From contig NC_045129.1 in the NCBI RefSeq assembly GCF_007655135.1, forward strand, positions 39,681,122-39,745,121: 64,000 nucleotides of DNA, written 5' to 3'. The translations under genes and the position numbers were made by a program. The DNA comes from Punica granatum. Lineage: Eukaryota; Streptophyta; Magnoliopsida; Myrtales; Lythraceae. Below the pieces are notes generated by a model that was not told the origin of the DNA, searched no databases, and saw only the letters and a list, made by a program, of their open reading frames with translations. Numbering within the stretch: the first letter of the stretch is position 1; each line of letters begins with the position of its first letter. Below are positions 36,625 to 49,177 of this stretch, in pieces.

Positions 36625-37703
36625 TGATTAGGTGCACCCCTAAGGCTGGAAGGAGATGTTGTGGTTGGTTGGTTGGTTTGTTTGTTTGTTCCCAAGTTTT
36701 CGGTGATAATTAAGATAGAATTCATTTGCAGTTTCTCCAGCAGAGCAGAGCAGAGCGGAGCGGAGCAGAGAGCCCGTTAAGTCTTTGTCTAGGAATAGTT
36801 GTTTTTGCATTTTCCTTTTCTTTTCTTTTTTTTTGGGTGAAGTGAAAGAACCATATTAATTCGGTCCTAACAAAAACAAACAACACTACACAACACAATA
36901 CAAAGTTTGTTACGATTTATTTATTCAATTTTTTTTCTTTTTTCTCTTTTATAAAAAGTATAAAAGAAGTATCGCAAAAGTCTGTCGCATCACATGCTAC
37001 TTTAGGAAATGATTAATGTACGAGGATTGATAATTACACACAAGTCTTGTTTATTATACGTACTCGGAGCAACTTTGGCACTTGTCCCTTGCCAAAGTCA
37101 GGAACATATATACATGATGTCACATGCATTGATTAACCTTCCGAATGAAGGCGTCTCCTCTCGTCACGGTTGTTGTTTTGTCATAGTTGATTGGGAAAAC
37201 AATTAACACCATATGAGCCTATTCCCGATACCATAACTTGGGATTGGCATTTGGCGGTCGATCTCAAGGTATTATTTGATATACTATACAGGTCATAATC
37301 ACGAACATGAATATCATCTTAATTCCACGTCATCCGTTTGAGGAAAAGCAAAGCTTTACACTTACTGGAGACATATGTATATGTTGTTCCTGGAAGGTAT
37401 TTCAAATGAATGCCGAACCTGTAAGGTATGGTACAGTTATCTGTAACGTGCTTATGTCAATATATGTACGTTCTATCCTGCTACAATCAGGAGCATTATG
37501 TGCCGATGATTCGGTCTCCTATCCTATACAATCTCATGTGCAAACAAGCCAGAGATGCATGCCTTCTCAATGTATAAGCCATATAAATTTTGACCTGTGC
37601 AATAGTCAGGCATGGCTCGCCGAAATTCCCTATCTAGTTCCTGTTACTAACTGTATAGTGTAGAAGCTGCATTCCCTTGGAATAAGATTATCAATCTAGT
37701 CAG
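36625..37703. other. Spacer between CHX copies A and B
   Basis: About 1.1 kb holding the upstream region of copy A and the 3' region of copy B. GTTG/GTTT runs (36,663-36,690) and an AGAGC/GGAGC run (36,740-36,770) are visible. No separate gene is supported; short open frames look random. Confidence 0.5.
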
Positions 37704-40487
37704 CTAGCTACTGCTTCTATGGCTCGATAGATGTCTCAGAGACGACTGGCTCCCCATTAATGGTTCTTGCTGCACCACCAAAACTGAAAATCGAAAGTTT
37801 GAGGCAGCTAGCATGTCCCCGACAACCCCTAGCTCAGGGCACTCGCTCCAATCTGTTAAACCAAGCAAGACAGGGGAGCTCGGGTCTTGATGTTTCCCAA
37901 CAATAACCATATCGAACTTATCTCCCATCGATCGAATAACATGAGTTGTCTGCAACCCGTCTCTCACGGCCTCCTCCATGTAGGTGATGGACATTTTGTT
38001 CCTGATCTTACACCCATTTATCAGATTGCTCATTACGTCGATACCATCACACTTGCCGTGGAGCACACATGGCTCAGAATAGTCTCCCTCGGGTTTGAAT
38101 TGGACAACTGTGAGACTAATACTTGGGTGCTCGGACATTCTTTTGCTATAAGCCAGTGCCTCGCTATCATCGGGGCCCCCAAAGAAGAGCATACCAACAT
38201 TATAAGGAGATTGACCGTCAAAACCCGACTTTGTCCCATGTATATAGCTCCGATCCACAAGGACCCCTATGGAGCAAGGGGACTTCTCCAGAACGTTTCT
38301 ATTTACGTTCCTGATGGAAGGGGAGGAAGTCTCGATTCCTTCTGAGGTCCACTGCTTATGGAATGGGAGGATAATGATGCTCACCTTCTTATCAAGCGCG
38401 AGGGTGCAAATGTCATTGTGCATACTTGAGTAGGGGGCGGACGCAGTGAAATGCTGCATTGACACATGCCCTCTTTCTTGCTTCTCGTAATGGTTAAAGG
38501 CACTCACGATCTTTTCAGACCGGACTATCTGAAACGGTTTCTTCATAAATTGATAGTGTGAGGTCATGGTAAGCACAGACAATGCGCTCCCACTGAGCTC
38601 CAGGAGATGAAGAACGAGAACGGAAAGCGGCTTGTTTCTTGTTGGATTAGAGGCTCTGAGGAGACTTATCATAGGGTATACATGATCTTCGTCATGGATG
38701 CATATCAATACCCGTAGATCAAGGTTTTGATTTGTGGACTTAATGGCCCTACGGTTAAAGGCTCTGTATCTTTCCGAAGGGTCATAGAGGTAGCTCACAG
38801 TAAATGTTGCGAGCCCCGTCACGACCACCATATTAACCATCAAAAGGGTGAACAGTTGAGTGTTTATCACCTGAAAAAGGTAAAACCGGCAGATTAATAA
38901 ACATATGGATCATAAAATAAGGAAGAGTGATAATGGAGCACGTGAAACTTTGAAGCTCCACGACGCCATTATCCGATATGTAAGCGTAGTAGTGATGTGT
39001 ATCACATTACTAGTACTCGCTTTAATTTGCACAAGTGATTACCTTCATGTCCCTCCAGAGGTTATAAATTGCAATCTCCATGATGCCTTTGCAGCAAAGG
39101 ATCAAAGCGACGCAGAGAGAGTCTCTGAATTTAATATGGAAGCAGAGGAGTGACGGGAAAATGATGCCAGCAAATTTTCCTATATAACCCGCCATTATGA
39201 GAAGCTCAAGTTTCAGAGTCGTGCCTGTGGCTAGAGAATGGAGATCGGTCCTTAATCCGCTGAGTGTGCAGTATACTGGTAGGATGAAAGTGGAAGCAAA
39301 AGTTTCGAGCTTTTGCACCAAAACTGGGCCTAAGGGTGGCCCGTCCGGTAAAATTAAGCCCAAGAAGAAGGCTCCATGGCTAGAATGTTGACCGAGGCAT
39401 TCAGCGAGGAAGCACGAGGCTGCGACTATGCATAGGATGAAGACGAAGTGGGTTTCATGCATCGGTTTCTCACCCTCGGATTGCTTCGTGAGCCAGATTA
39501 TGAAGGGTCGGACTAGGAAGAATAGTACGCAGTAGTAAGAAAGTGTGATGAAGATTGGAAATAAAGGTTCCATTGTCGAGGCTTGCAGGGCCACAGCTAA
39601 ACCACCGACGACAAAAGCCATGAACCAGCCCAACACATCACTAACCATGGCACTCGAGGCAGCTAGGCGGCCCACCTCAGAATTGATTATGTTGAGGTTG
39701 TGAAGAATGCTGAAGGTTACGATACAAGAAGTCATAGAATTTACGGGGAGGAGCAGCGCTATGCCTTTTCGGAGGTTAGCATCAAAAGGGCTGATTCTCT
39801 GTATAGTGCCGAGGGTGAAACCTCCTAATGCTAAGGCGAGGACAGAGCCTAGGATAGCTAGAGCAACAGCCTTCTTGCCGGTGTTTCTTAACGTTGTGAG
39901 GTCAATATGTACGCCCAGCACAAACATGTGCATCATGAATCCAAACTCGGCAAATGTTCTGAGGATTAGTCTGTCTCCAAGCCGCAGGAACTTATCAGTG
40001 TGCGGTGCATGAAGTGCCAGGCTGATCACGGTACCGGCCTAGCACAAACAATTAATAGATATGTCAAGAAACTTCGTTTTAATTTATTAAAAAAAACAAA
40101 AGAAAGAAAGAAAGAAAGTACGTCCGTAGCAGGAATCATTGGAGAATATGCAAAAATTGCAGCAAGCAGAACGAACAAAGAAAACACACACATTCGGACA
40201 TTCCCAAGTTATAAGGAAAAGATGAACCAGGTAATTAATTTAATGGCCGGTGTTGATGAAGTGCTTACTATGACTGATACAATGGTGGTGGATTGGCGGA
40301 AAGGCTTGAGAAGGAGACAGAGGAGTTGGGTCATGAAGAAGAATAGGATGAGCTCGGCCAAGACGGTCCTCATGGTGTAAGCAAAGGGATTCCCTCCAGA
40401 CCAGAAGCGATGGCCAGAGTGCGAAGGTACCGTGTCTACATTCTGGCACACTAACTTCTCATTCAGCACCGTCCCTGTTGCTTCCAT
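37704..40487 (-). CDS. CHX: Cation/H+ antiporter of the CHX family (copy B, middle)
   Basis: Exons 40,487-40,269; 40,038-39,043; 38,870-37,704, phase-0 junctions at the same places as in copies A and C; about 793 residues. The start chosen is MEATGTVLNE. The frame is open about 290 bp further upstream, but that part is hydrophobic and Phe/Ser-rich and looks like untranslated leader. Exon 1 has the first membrane segment and LLKPFRQ. Exon 2 has GRLAASSAMVSDVLGW with the conserved Asp207, IGKFAG with the core Lys, and FRDSLCVALILCCKGIMEIA. Exon 3 is the cytosolic USP-like half (VGMLFFGGPDDSEALAYSKRMSEHP). Odd point: the usual LGPS motif at the start of exon 2 is replaced by AGTVISLALHAPH. Confidence 0.9.
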
Positions 40488-40789
40488 TAGTTGCTCGAAT
40501 TCAATAATAAGCGTCCGGAAAAACGAACAAACAGTGCACCTCCTTTTTTTTTTTTTCCTTGGATTGATGGTGGAAAGAATCGAAGTTTTACAGCTTTTTT
40601 CTCTTCCTAGGAGTAGGAGGAAAGGAAAACACCGGATAATTGACTGATGGAAAAGAAAGAGGAAATGAATGAATGAAGGAACGAATGGCTGAGCCAAAAA
40701 AAAAAAAACCAGGAAAATGATGGGATGGGAGTCAAGAGGGAAAGTGCAATTTTTAGAACTAGAAGAAGGCATCAAGGCGTGAGAGGGGG

Positions 40790-40790
<1 letters not shown>

Positions 40791-40828
<38 letters not shown>
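40791..40828. repeat. Poly(G) tract, 38 bases
   Basis: Uninterrupted G run, preceded by GGGGGC, so the G-rich block spans 40,785-40,828. It lies about 300 bp upstream of the start codon of CHX copy B. The length may be affected by sequencing or assembly slippage. Confidence 0.9.
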
Positions 40829-40829
<1 letters not shown>

Positions 40830-40895
40830 GTAGGAGTTGGGTGGAGAGATGCATGGGATTCCATTGATTTATTAAGCAACAAAAAAGAACCCAAA

Positions 40896-40921
40896 AAGAG
40901 AGAGAGAGAGAGAGAGAGAGA
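40896..40921. repeat. (GA)n microsatellite
   Basis: Uninterrupted AG/GA run of about 25 bases, 70 bp from the G tract. Confidence 0.85.
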
Positions 40922-41583
40922 AACGAGGGGGTAAATGGCTCACTGCGGTGGGAAATTTGTGCCTTGATCAGTGCAATGCAAACAACAAAAAGGGAATTAA
41001 CGGTCTATTAATGATTGGTGAATCTTTGCGTCAGATCAGAGGCATCAGTAATGAATGACGTTATTTTATCCATATATTAGAGTGTAATACCAGCGCACCG
41101 CCGCAAGTTGAACATTTTTTTGTTCAATTTCTTTTATTTGTGTTATTAGTTTATATAATAACCAATGTTGGTTTAATTGAAATAATAATAATAAAACTAC
41201 TCGAATGTAAAAATTATGAACTTTCAATTAATAATAGTGATTCAGGTTTTTTAAAATATTGTACCGATCAATATTTGATACGATATAAAAGTGAATGTCC
41301 TTTCCCGTGAGTCCTACTTTGAGGTTTTAATAATTATAATTAGAAAATTATGATCGTAATATAATAGGCCTTAAGTAGCCCTCTTAATTAATTGCATGAC
41401 TTGCAGTAGAGGTTTGATGTTCATTAAAAACATCTCGTCATATCACAGTCAAGTCAATCAAGCGAGAATTAGTCTCAGTCGGCGTAAAGTTGTGTTCACT
41501 GACTAAAAAGACATCTTTAAAATCACAAATAGTAAGAGACTACTTAAATTGGTAATATATTGAAATAACCTTTTTAACTACGT

Positions 41584-41796
41584 GTGTTAATTTTAGGTGG
41601 TCTGGTGCTTGTAATTTGAAAGAGAGCTTTATCCCTTATAAGATTGACTCCACTTGAACCTAGATTAATGGATTACCTATGTGAGTTGGTTTTAGGTGAT
41701 TTTGTACTTGTAATTGGATAGAGAGCTTTATCCCTTTGGAGAAGGAGCTACATTCCGTAATGAACTGATCATGTTCGAAACCTAGATTAACCGGAT
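41584..41796. repeat. Imperfect tandem duplication, about 99-bp period
   Basis: Copies at about 41,584-41,682 and 41,683-41,796 share TTTTAGGTG, ACTTGTAATT, GAGAGCTTTATCCCTT and ACCTAGATTAA. Non-coding. Confidence 0.65.
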
Positions 41797-41876
41797 CCAT
41801 TAGTCATTCAAATATCTGATGGTGCTCTAAAAAAATTGTTTGAACGGTTACATTAAATAAAAAAATTGAAATTAAA

Positions 41877-42030
41877 AAAGAGATCTTGGTGTAGTGACAT
41901 AAGACGTTGTCCGAAATCAAGAAGTCATAGGTTCGATCCTCACCAGTGGGATTTAGGTGCACTTTTGTTTAATTTTATTTCATTTACTTGTATTAGACCT
42001 ATGTGCATCCCTTATTACCGAAAAAATACA
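41877..42030 (+). mobile_element. tRNA-derived SINE-like sequence
   Basis: TGGTGTAGTGAC (about 41,887) resembles a pol III A box. GGTTCGATCC (about 41,931) is a good B box about 40 bp later, as in a tRNA-like SINE head. The downstream body ends in an A-rich stretch near 42,020. The folded tRNA is not intact, so this is not a functional tRNA gene. Target duplication not resolved. Confidence 0.4.
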
Positions 42031-42631
42031 TATATAAGTGCGGTATCCGACCTGACATTAGTATCATTCACGAAAAATATGATACGATGACTCTTGCATT
42101 TCATCTTCTGGTTTGTGTCTGCAACAATGGATAGAATCTTGGGAGAATTAATGTATGCATTCACCAAGTTGAAGGCTGGAGCTAGTTAGCCAGCTAGCTA
42201 GGTACCGATAGGAAGTGATGGATCGCTATAATTTAATGTTCGATTCAATGCAGAATTATTATCTCAATTATCTCACAAACAGTTGGAAACGTCAACCGCG
42301 CTGCAGCCAATCCTACATAATATTACTGTTCGTTTTGAAAATTGGAGATGGGCAGGCAAGTGTACATTATATTGATGACCATATCGGATCCGTGTAGTTT
42401 CTCATTCATCCATTTGTATCATCCTCGTGTAAGTAAAATCACACTGATCAAAATAGAAGACTGATAATGCTAACTCCCTATCATTATATAGATTAGATAG
42501 ATTCTATACAGGTACATAATAATAATAATAATAATTATTATTATTACTACTACTATTATTAATGGAAAGAAAGTGCACGCGGCGTGTATATATGTATATG
42601 ATGATTGCAGGAAAGAAAAACTAGCTAAATT

Positions 42632-45348
42632 CTACAATTTAATTCTTCTCAGTCTTGTAGACTCCTCGGGGTCCCTCAATCCCCAGACTCGGGTCTGCTG
42701 CTGCACTACCAAGATAAAAGACTCGCCTCCGTTATCATATTCCATGGCGAGTATGTCCCCGATGGTTCCTAATTGATCATCACGACTACTGCATTTCCTG
42801 AGCTCCTGCATTAGCTTGGATTCCCCGTGCCTCCTCCCAACCATGACAAGGTCGTAGCAGCCCTTCATGGATTTAAACACACTCATCACGTCCCCCCGCC
42901 CCCTCACCTCCTCCTCCTGGTAAGAGACCCGTTCTTTATTCCTCTGAGCATTATTCTTGCACCTGAAGTCCTCGAGAATCTCGTCATCGAGCATTTTGCT
43001 CCTGGCAGTCCCGCTCGCGATCTCCATCGGACCACAGCAGGAGAATCTTATGAGGGTCAGGAGCACATGGGAATGTTCTGACATCCTTCTCGCATAGGCA
43101 AGCGCCTCTCTGTCATCTGCTCCACCAAAGAAGAGAACAGCGACCCTGTAGTAGGAGGAAGCCTCGATGTGGTTCGGCCGGTAGTACTTCTTCCTGTTGC
43201 TGCGATCGATCAGGACGCCTACAGAGCAAGGAGCCTTGTCGAGAACGTTCTTGTTCAGGTGCCTGAAGGCATGAATTGACTCCACCTTCCCCCAGGGTTG
43301 TGTAAACTGCCTGTGGTAAGGGATTATTATGAGGGTGATCCTCTTCTCCAATGCTAAGGAGCAGACGTCATTGTGCATCGTCGCATAAGGAGAGATTCCT
43401 TTGTAGAAACGAAGTGTTAATATCTGGCCTTGGTGTTTCTGTTCCATCTTCCTGAACAGATTAAAGATTCGCTCAGACAGGTTTTGGTTCTGAGAGCTGG
43501 ACGACTTATTGTTCCAATCCTGAGGAAAGTGCGGGATCAGAAGGGATGATGCCCGCCCCACAAGGTTCAGGAGGTGGAGCACACATAAGCTGATGGGGCT
43601 GTCCTTGGAAGGATTCGATGCTTCCAGGAGCTTCATAGTCGCGTGCACATTGTCCTCGGTGTGGATGCAGGCAAGTATGCGGAGTTCCTCGTTCTGCCGC
43701 TTGTGAAGTATAGTCCTCCTCTTGTAAGCAATGAATCTCCTCGAAGGGTCGTAGAGGATCCTCACTACAGGTGAGATGACTCCTGTCACAACCACCAGAG
43801 AGATAATAACAATAGAGAAGCATTCTTCGTTCATGACCTGCACCATTCATGTAATTCCTGTTGATTAAGAGCATTGCAGCTACATATTAGTTGTTGGTAT
43901 TTACGTACGCCACACGGAATGGATTAATTATTTCAGAAACTAATTCTCATGTGAATATTATAGCAAAGGCTTACTTACGTTGGACATCTTCCAGCTATGA
44001 AGGAGAGCCAATTCGATGATGCCTTTGGAGTTCATAATAAGACCGAGAGAGAAGGCATCCCGGAGTGGCATCCTCTGCAAGAGTGCAGGCATCACCACGC
44101 CTAAAAGTTTCCCCAGGAAAGAGACGAGAACAATCAGTTGAATCACACCGACATTCTTGAACGACTTTATCGAGAAAACGTTCATCTTCAACCCGCATAT
44201 AGTGAAGAATAGCGGCATCAGCACCATCGTAACGAAGCAATCAAGCCTCTCCACCAGCGTGGCCCCCAAGGGTGGCCCATCAGGTATGACCAAACCCAGA
44301 AGAAACGATGCTACGAAGGCATTGAGACCTATTGCTTCAGCAGTAAATCCACACAATAGCAGTGCTACAAGGACGGAGAAAATGTAGATCTCTTTCACGG
44401 GCTTTCCTTCTGGAGTATGCCGGATTGCCCATAAAGCAGCCGGCCGGATCCCAAACACAATGAGCCCGATGAGTAGAGCCATCGATAAGATTGACCCAAA
44501 GGAAGTCCTCGACGATTTTGTGGAGGCTAATCGGACTACATAGTTGAGTGTCATGATAGACCAGTGACAAACATCGCAGATCATTGAGGATGAAGATGAT
44601 AAGCGTCCGATTTCAGAATTAAGTATCTTGAGCTCGGCAAGAAAGCAAGCTACAACAGGGAAGGCTGTCATGGAGAGCATCCCTACTATCAAGTGAATTG
44701 CTATAGAGACATTGCGGTCCAAAGAGAGGAAATGATCGAGCAAGAATGCGACGAAGCTGGTCAGCGTGTAGGGCACGAAGAAGCCAAGAGTGCCGATAAC
44801 CACCGTCCTTTTGCCTGACCTCAGGACAATGAAAGGGTCAATCTTGACCCCAATCAGGAATACAAAGAGCATGAATCCGAAGAGGGCGAAGGTGTCGAAG
44901 ACGCCCCTGCCTTTAGCTGGGAATACCTTGCTCACAAATGAAGCGTTGAGCCCGAGTACTGAAGGACCTAGAATCACACCACCCTGGAAGAAATAAATCA
45001 TCAACCTGTCCGCAATTGGCAGTGCGCATGTTCATTTTATTAGTAGAAGGGATAAGCACGCGGACTAAATTAGCTTACAAGGATCTGAGAGACGATGGAG
45101 GGCTGGCTGAGGCGCTTGAGAAGGTGGTGGTGAATGGAACGGGTGAAGAGGGAAATGAGGGAGAGCTGGAGCATGAGGAGAGGGACGGAGAAGGCAAAAG
45201 GGTCGTCCCCATACCAAATGCCCCGAGAATTGATCGCTGTTATGAGCTGACACGTATAGGGCAACTCAATGCCGTCTTCCCCGCTGCGAGCCCCATGCTG
45301 GTCCATAAGGTTGCCTGCTGACAGCTGAAGCATCAACTTCTTCGTCAT
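42632..45348 (-). CDS. CHX: Cation/H+ antiporter of the CHX family (copy C, most 5')
   Basis: Exons 45,348-45,079; 44,983-43,979; 43,837-42,632, phase-0 GT-AG junctions in the same positions as in A and B; about 826 residues. The first ATG is taken; a second Met (MDQHGARSG) lies 14 residues later and could also serve. Exon 1 ends in VSQIL and exon 2 opens GGVILGPSVLG, the classic first CHX motif. GRLSSSSSMICDVCHW carries Asp227. SFLGKLLG has the core Lys, and LRDAFSLGLIMNSKGIIELALL is the family motif. Exon 3 has VGVLIDRS and VAVLFFGGADDREALAYARRMSEH, the USP-like regulatory half. It is the copy closest to the family consensus. Confidence 0.92.
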
Positions 45349-48300
45349 GATCTGGATCTGGTGATCACATCATTATATCATCACGCCATTGGCAACATTA
45401 CACGGATAACAATCATGGCTGTGTGTGTATCGTAATTCGTATCCTATCCTATGAATGTCAGGGTAGGAGAAGGCAGGAAAGAGTCACAAACAGAAACCAA
45501 GGTTGGCCCAAACACGGAAATACCATTTGAGAAGGGAGAGGTCAATGGATGAACCTGGAACCTGGGGGGGGAGAGAGAGTGAGTGTGTGCGTGTGGGTGT
45601 GCGTGTTTGTCAATCAATTCAATGGAGTCTCTTCTCTTTCGTGATGGCCTTTGAATTGCTATTTCTTACGAAATTCAACAAATGGAAGCAAAGGGTGGGA
45701 TGGGATGGGAGATCTAACTACATATTAACTTCCTACTTTTTTTTCTTTCTTTCGTTTTTTCCTTTTTGGGCCAATTTCATACTAATTTAAGAAACGCAAT
45801 TTCATTTTTTCTAATTTTAAAAGTACTTAAGAAAATGGGATGAGTAATGTTAATGGCAATGGTGTAGCCCTTTTCTTTTTCTTTACTCGTTTGGATTCCA
45901 AACAGTATATATTAATGTACCATGTATTTCTGGGTCTTATGCTCCTCGTTATAAAATATAATTACCATACATTTGTGAAGGAGATTTGTGTTCCTATTGA
46001 TGATGTAAGCCCGAGATTCTAGTATTTCTTCTTCACAGAAAGGTTTCTCTGAATGTTAGTGATTTGGCTATAAATCCTAGACTTTTGCTTCCTCAAAATC
46101 TCACGAAACCGGTGAGGAATTGACAATGTCGGTCTTTTGTGACCTACTCAACGTAATGCATCACAGACGGGCCAAAGTTAGTGATGAAGCTGTATGGATC
46201 TCTTGCTATTGCGTTAGCCACAGAGAACCCACCTGACTAGTGTCTTCGGATTCGATATAAAGAAAGACAAGTGCATCTGGGCTAGAGAGGATTACGAAAG
46301 CCAGAGCAGAGCATATAGGAAGGGTAACTGCCGGGAAATGAAATGAATGGAGGGGGAGAGGAAGATGGAACTGACTTTAAAAAACAGTTGGAACTTGGAG
46401 TAGTGGGCCCCACTCCAGAAGTAGGCCAAGTCCAAGTAAGCAGCCTTTTGATGATTATAAGTGAGCCCCAGCTTAGTGGGCTTGTTGAAGCCCACCCAAG
46501 TTCCTTATTCTTACGTGGCATTTAATTCACTGAAATGGAATTAACATATTATAATTAAAAATCGGAGAAAACTTGAATAATTAGAATTAAAATTCTGATT
46601 CAAAAGATTTGTTTGGTTGAACCAAAATTATCACGGAATGAGATTTTAAAAAATTATAAAAAAATTGAATGCAATCCTTTTTTAAAAATAAAAATATTAA
46701 ATAACATAATAATAAATAAAAATATTTTAAAAATACTATGTCATGGTGGCTCCCCACCATGAATGAGCCCACCTGAGCCAACCAAGGCTCGCGGGACACA
46801 TGGGTGGGTTCACGCTGGGTTGGCGAGGCCAGCTTGGGGGTTGCGATACCCCGACTCAACAAATCCTGGCTCAGGAGACCTGGTTCGCAAAACCTCAAGC
46901 CCATGGTTCGTGAGCGATGCCTTGAGCCATGGCTCAATGAACCCAGTGGTCGCCTTGTGCCCATGGCGAGTCTTGAAGCCCCTTTGTCGAGCCTTGACTT
47001 GGCGAGGGCTCACAAGTTAGGGTTCCACTGAAATCCTCCCAACGGCTAAATCTCCTCGTGGCGGCGAGATTTGGACACACCAATGCTAGATTTGGCCTTG
47101 TCGTGTTGAGACCGGCTAGGAGAGGTTGGTCAAAGGCTGGAGGATGGAAGTTAACTGGCGATAAACGGCGATGGACAACGGTGATGGTGGCAGAGGAAGT
47201 TGTCAGATCACGTCTGAGTTTGAGGGTGATTTTATTTTTCCTATATTTGCCGTATTAGCTATTAGGTCAGATTTGCAAAACTGACATGGGGTGGGGGGGG
47301 CCAGTTGCAAAACCGACTGAAGGGGGAATAGAAGGGAAGTCGGAATTGAATTTCAGCCCTTAATGTGAAACCAACCGCAGGAATGGGAATGGGTTCTAAT
47401 TACCCCATCCAAACGCAACGCAAATGTTTATCTTCTTATATATATATAGTATCATAAAGGAAAAGGCTTCCCTTTCATCCCACTTTTCATTTCTCAAAAA
47501 GACCTTGACAAGATATTTCTAATTGATAAAAACCATAAAATCTGTATCTATATATGATATAAAGTGAATAAGCTGTTGTCCAGTTAAATGGTCTCATAAT
47601 ATTCAGTTACTAAATGAAATTTTCTCAACTTTTTAATTTTTTTCAAAAAAAAATTCTATTAAACTTTTAAAAATCTATAGATACAGATTTGTGGACCATT
47701 CATTATTTTAAAATTTTTTATTTTTAAGACTTATAACATAAAAATATGGATTTGCAGGACCGGCCGTTTTGTTTCAATTTCCTGAACTTTTTAGAGGAAT
47801 ATTTTTACCCAAAATTTTTTAAACATATAAATATAGATATGTGGGACTAATTGTTATTTTTTCGGTTTTTGAGCTTTTTTTATGAAAACGAAATTTTAAT
47901 TCATGTAAATATAGATTTAAGAGACCGAACATTATTTTCTCTCTTTTTTAAAAAAAATTATAAATATTTTATGAAAAGACTAGATAAAATAAACTACATA
48001 CGATCATATTTACTTTTTTAAAAAATAAATTAAATCTTATTTACATAGATATGATGTGTTATCTATATTATATTATGTATAATATGTTATAAGTAGCGGG
48101 GGTACGACATATAAATTGTGATTGATCCATCTTTGAAAAATATTTCTACCACTAGAGTTCTTTAATTTTTGGCAAGCCGATGAGTTTATTTTACTACATC
48201 TATAATTAGACTTTTGAATGTGTGTTCTTCAAATTTTTATTTTTTTCACACATAAACTTTTGTAGAACTTTTAAGTTTTTCAATTTTTTGTATATGATAT

Positions 48301-48940
48301 TAACATAAAACATGTAACACCATATGAATCCCTTCAACAATGTTGAAGACAAAAATCCATCATGTCTTGACAATGAATCCCAACAAAGTTGAAGACGAAA
48401 ATCCATCTTATCTTGACAATGTTGATTTTTCAAGACTTAGATTGATTTCTCTTCTTTTTTTTTTATGTATGTTTTTCTTATCTTATTTGTGAAATTAAAT
48501 TACCATAAATCTTATATATGTAACAATATATTGTTACTGATTATAAATCCAACAATTTATAATACCCATTTTGTCTCGTCCAGCACATGGCCACCACTAG
48601 TAAATGATAAAATAATAAATACAACAAAAAACTACCCATCTAGCATTCACTCTCTCATATTATTTTCTTCGGAAAAATACAAAAATCCCCCATGTGATTT
48701 GGGGTCGGGACAAATTGTACCATGTGCTTCTGTTATGGATAATTAGCCCCATGTGGTGTACTCCGTTAGCCATATAAAGTTACGACATTAGTTTTTTCAT
48801 TTTTAGTATCAATTTTTAGCCTTTTAATCATTTTGATTCTAATTTTTTTTTCTTTTATCATTTCTATTATCAACTTCTCATTTTAGTCCTAGAAAGAAAA
48901 TCGAAAGGGAATGAGGGGTCAGGATCGCCAATTGGCTGCC
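45349..48940. other. Intergenic upstream of the CHX cluster; no confident gene
   Basis: It includes the upstream region of copy C. Two features stand out: a GC-rich, CCCACC/GGCTC-rich stretch at about 46,740-47,330 and a MULE-terminus-like phrase near 48,680-48,780 (AAAAATCCCCCATGTGATTTGG). The former sits between imperfect ends (TTTGTTTGGTTG near 46,608 and CCATCCAAACGCAACG near 47,405) and may be a non-autonomous transposon. No coding frame is credible. Confidence 0.4.
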
Positions 48941-48943
48941 CAA

Positions 48944-49177
48944 CCTGCAAATCAATCAGGAACTCCGACTTGGAGTCCTCGATCGATTCAGGGGTTGGGG
49001 CCGGTAATCGGCGACCCCGACCCCTTCACCGAGGTCGTTGGTACCCACGAAGGACACTAGCCTGCAAATCGATTAGGAACTCCGACTTGAAGTCTCTGGT
49101 CAATTCGACAGTTGAGCCCACCAATTGGCAATCTTAACCCTTTCACCGAGATCGTTGGTACCCACAGAGGATGCCGA
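48944..49177. repeat. Tandem duplication, 117-bp period
   Basis: Copy 1 (48,944-49,060) and copy 2 (49,061-49,177) both run CCTGCAAATC(A/G)AT, GGAACTCCGACTTG(G/A)AGTC, then CCTTTCACCGAG(G/A)TCGTTGG and GTACCCAC. It is moderately GC-rich in AT-rich surroundings. It is non-coding as far as can be seen. Confidence 0.8.

Larger units (their letters stand above)
40488..42631. other. Spacer between CHX copies B and C
   Basis: About 2.1 kb with the upstream region of copy B. It contains a 38-base G run, a GA microsatellite, an imperfect 99-bp tandem duplication and a SINE-like sequence (listed separately). No gene is supported. Confidence 0.5.

Noticed and set aside
40488..40775. Upstream extension of CHX copy B by about 96 codons
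   Set aside because: In frame, but hydrophobic and Phe-rich without family likeness; the Met at 40,487 fits the usual CHX N-terminus.
40725..40934. Plus-strand frame with a poly-Gly run
   Set aside because: Produced by the G tract and GA microsatellite; not a gene.
41887..41950. tRNA gene
   Set aside because: A- and B-box-like motifs exist, but no cloverleaf can be formed; described as SINE-like instead.
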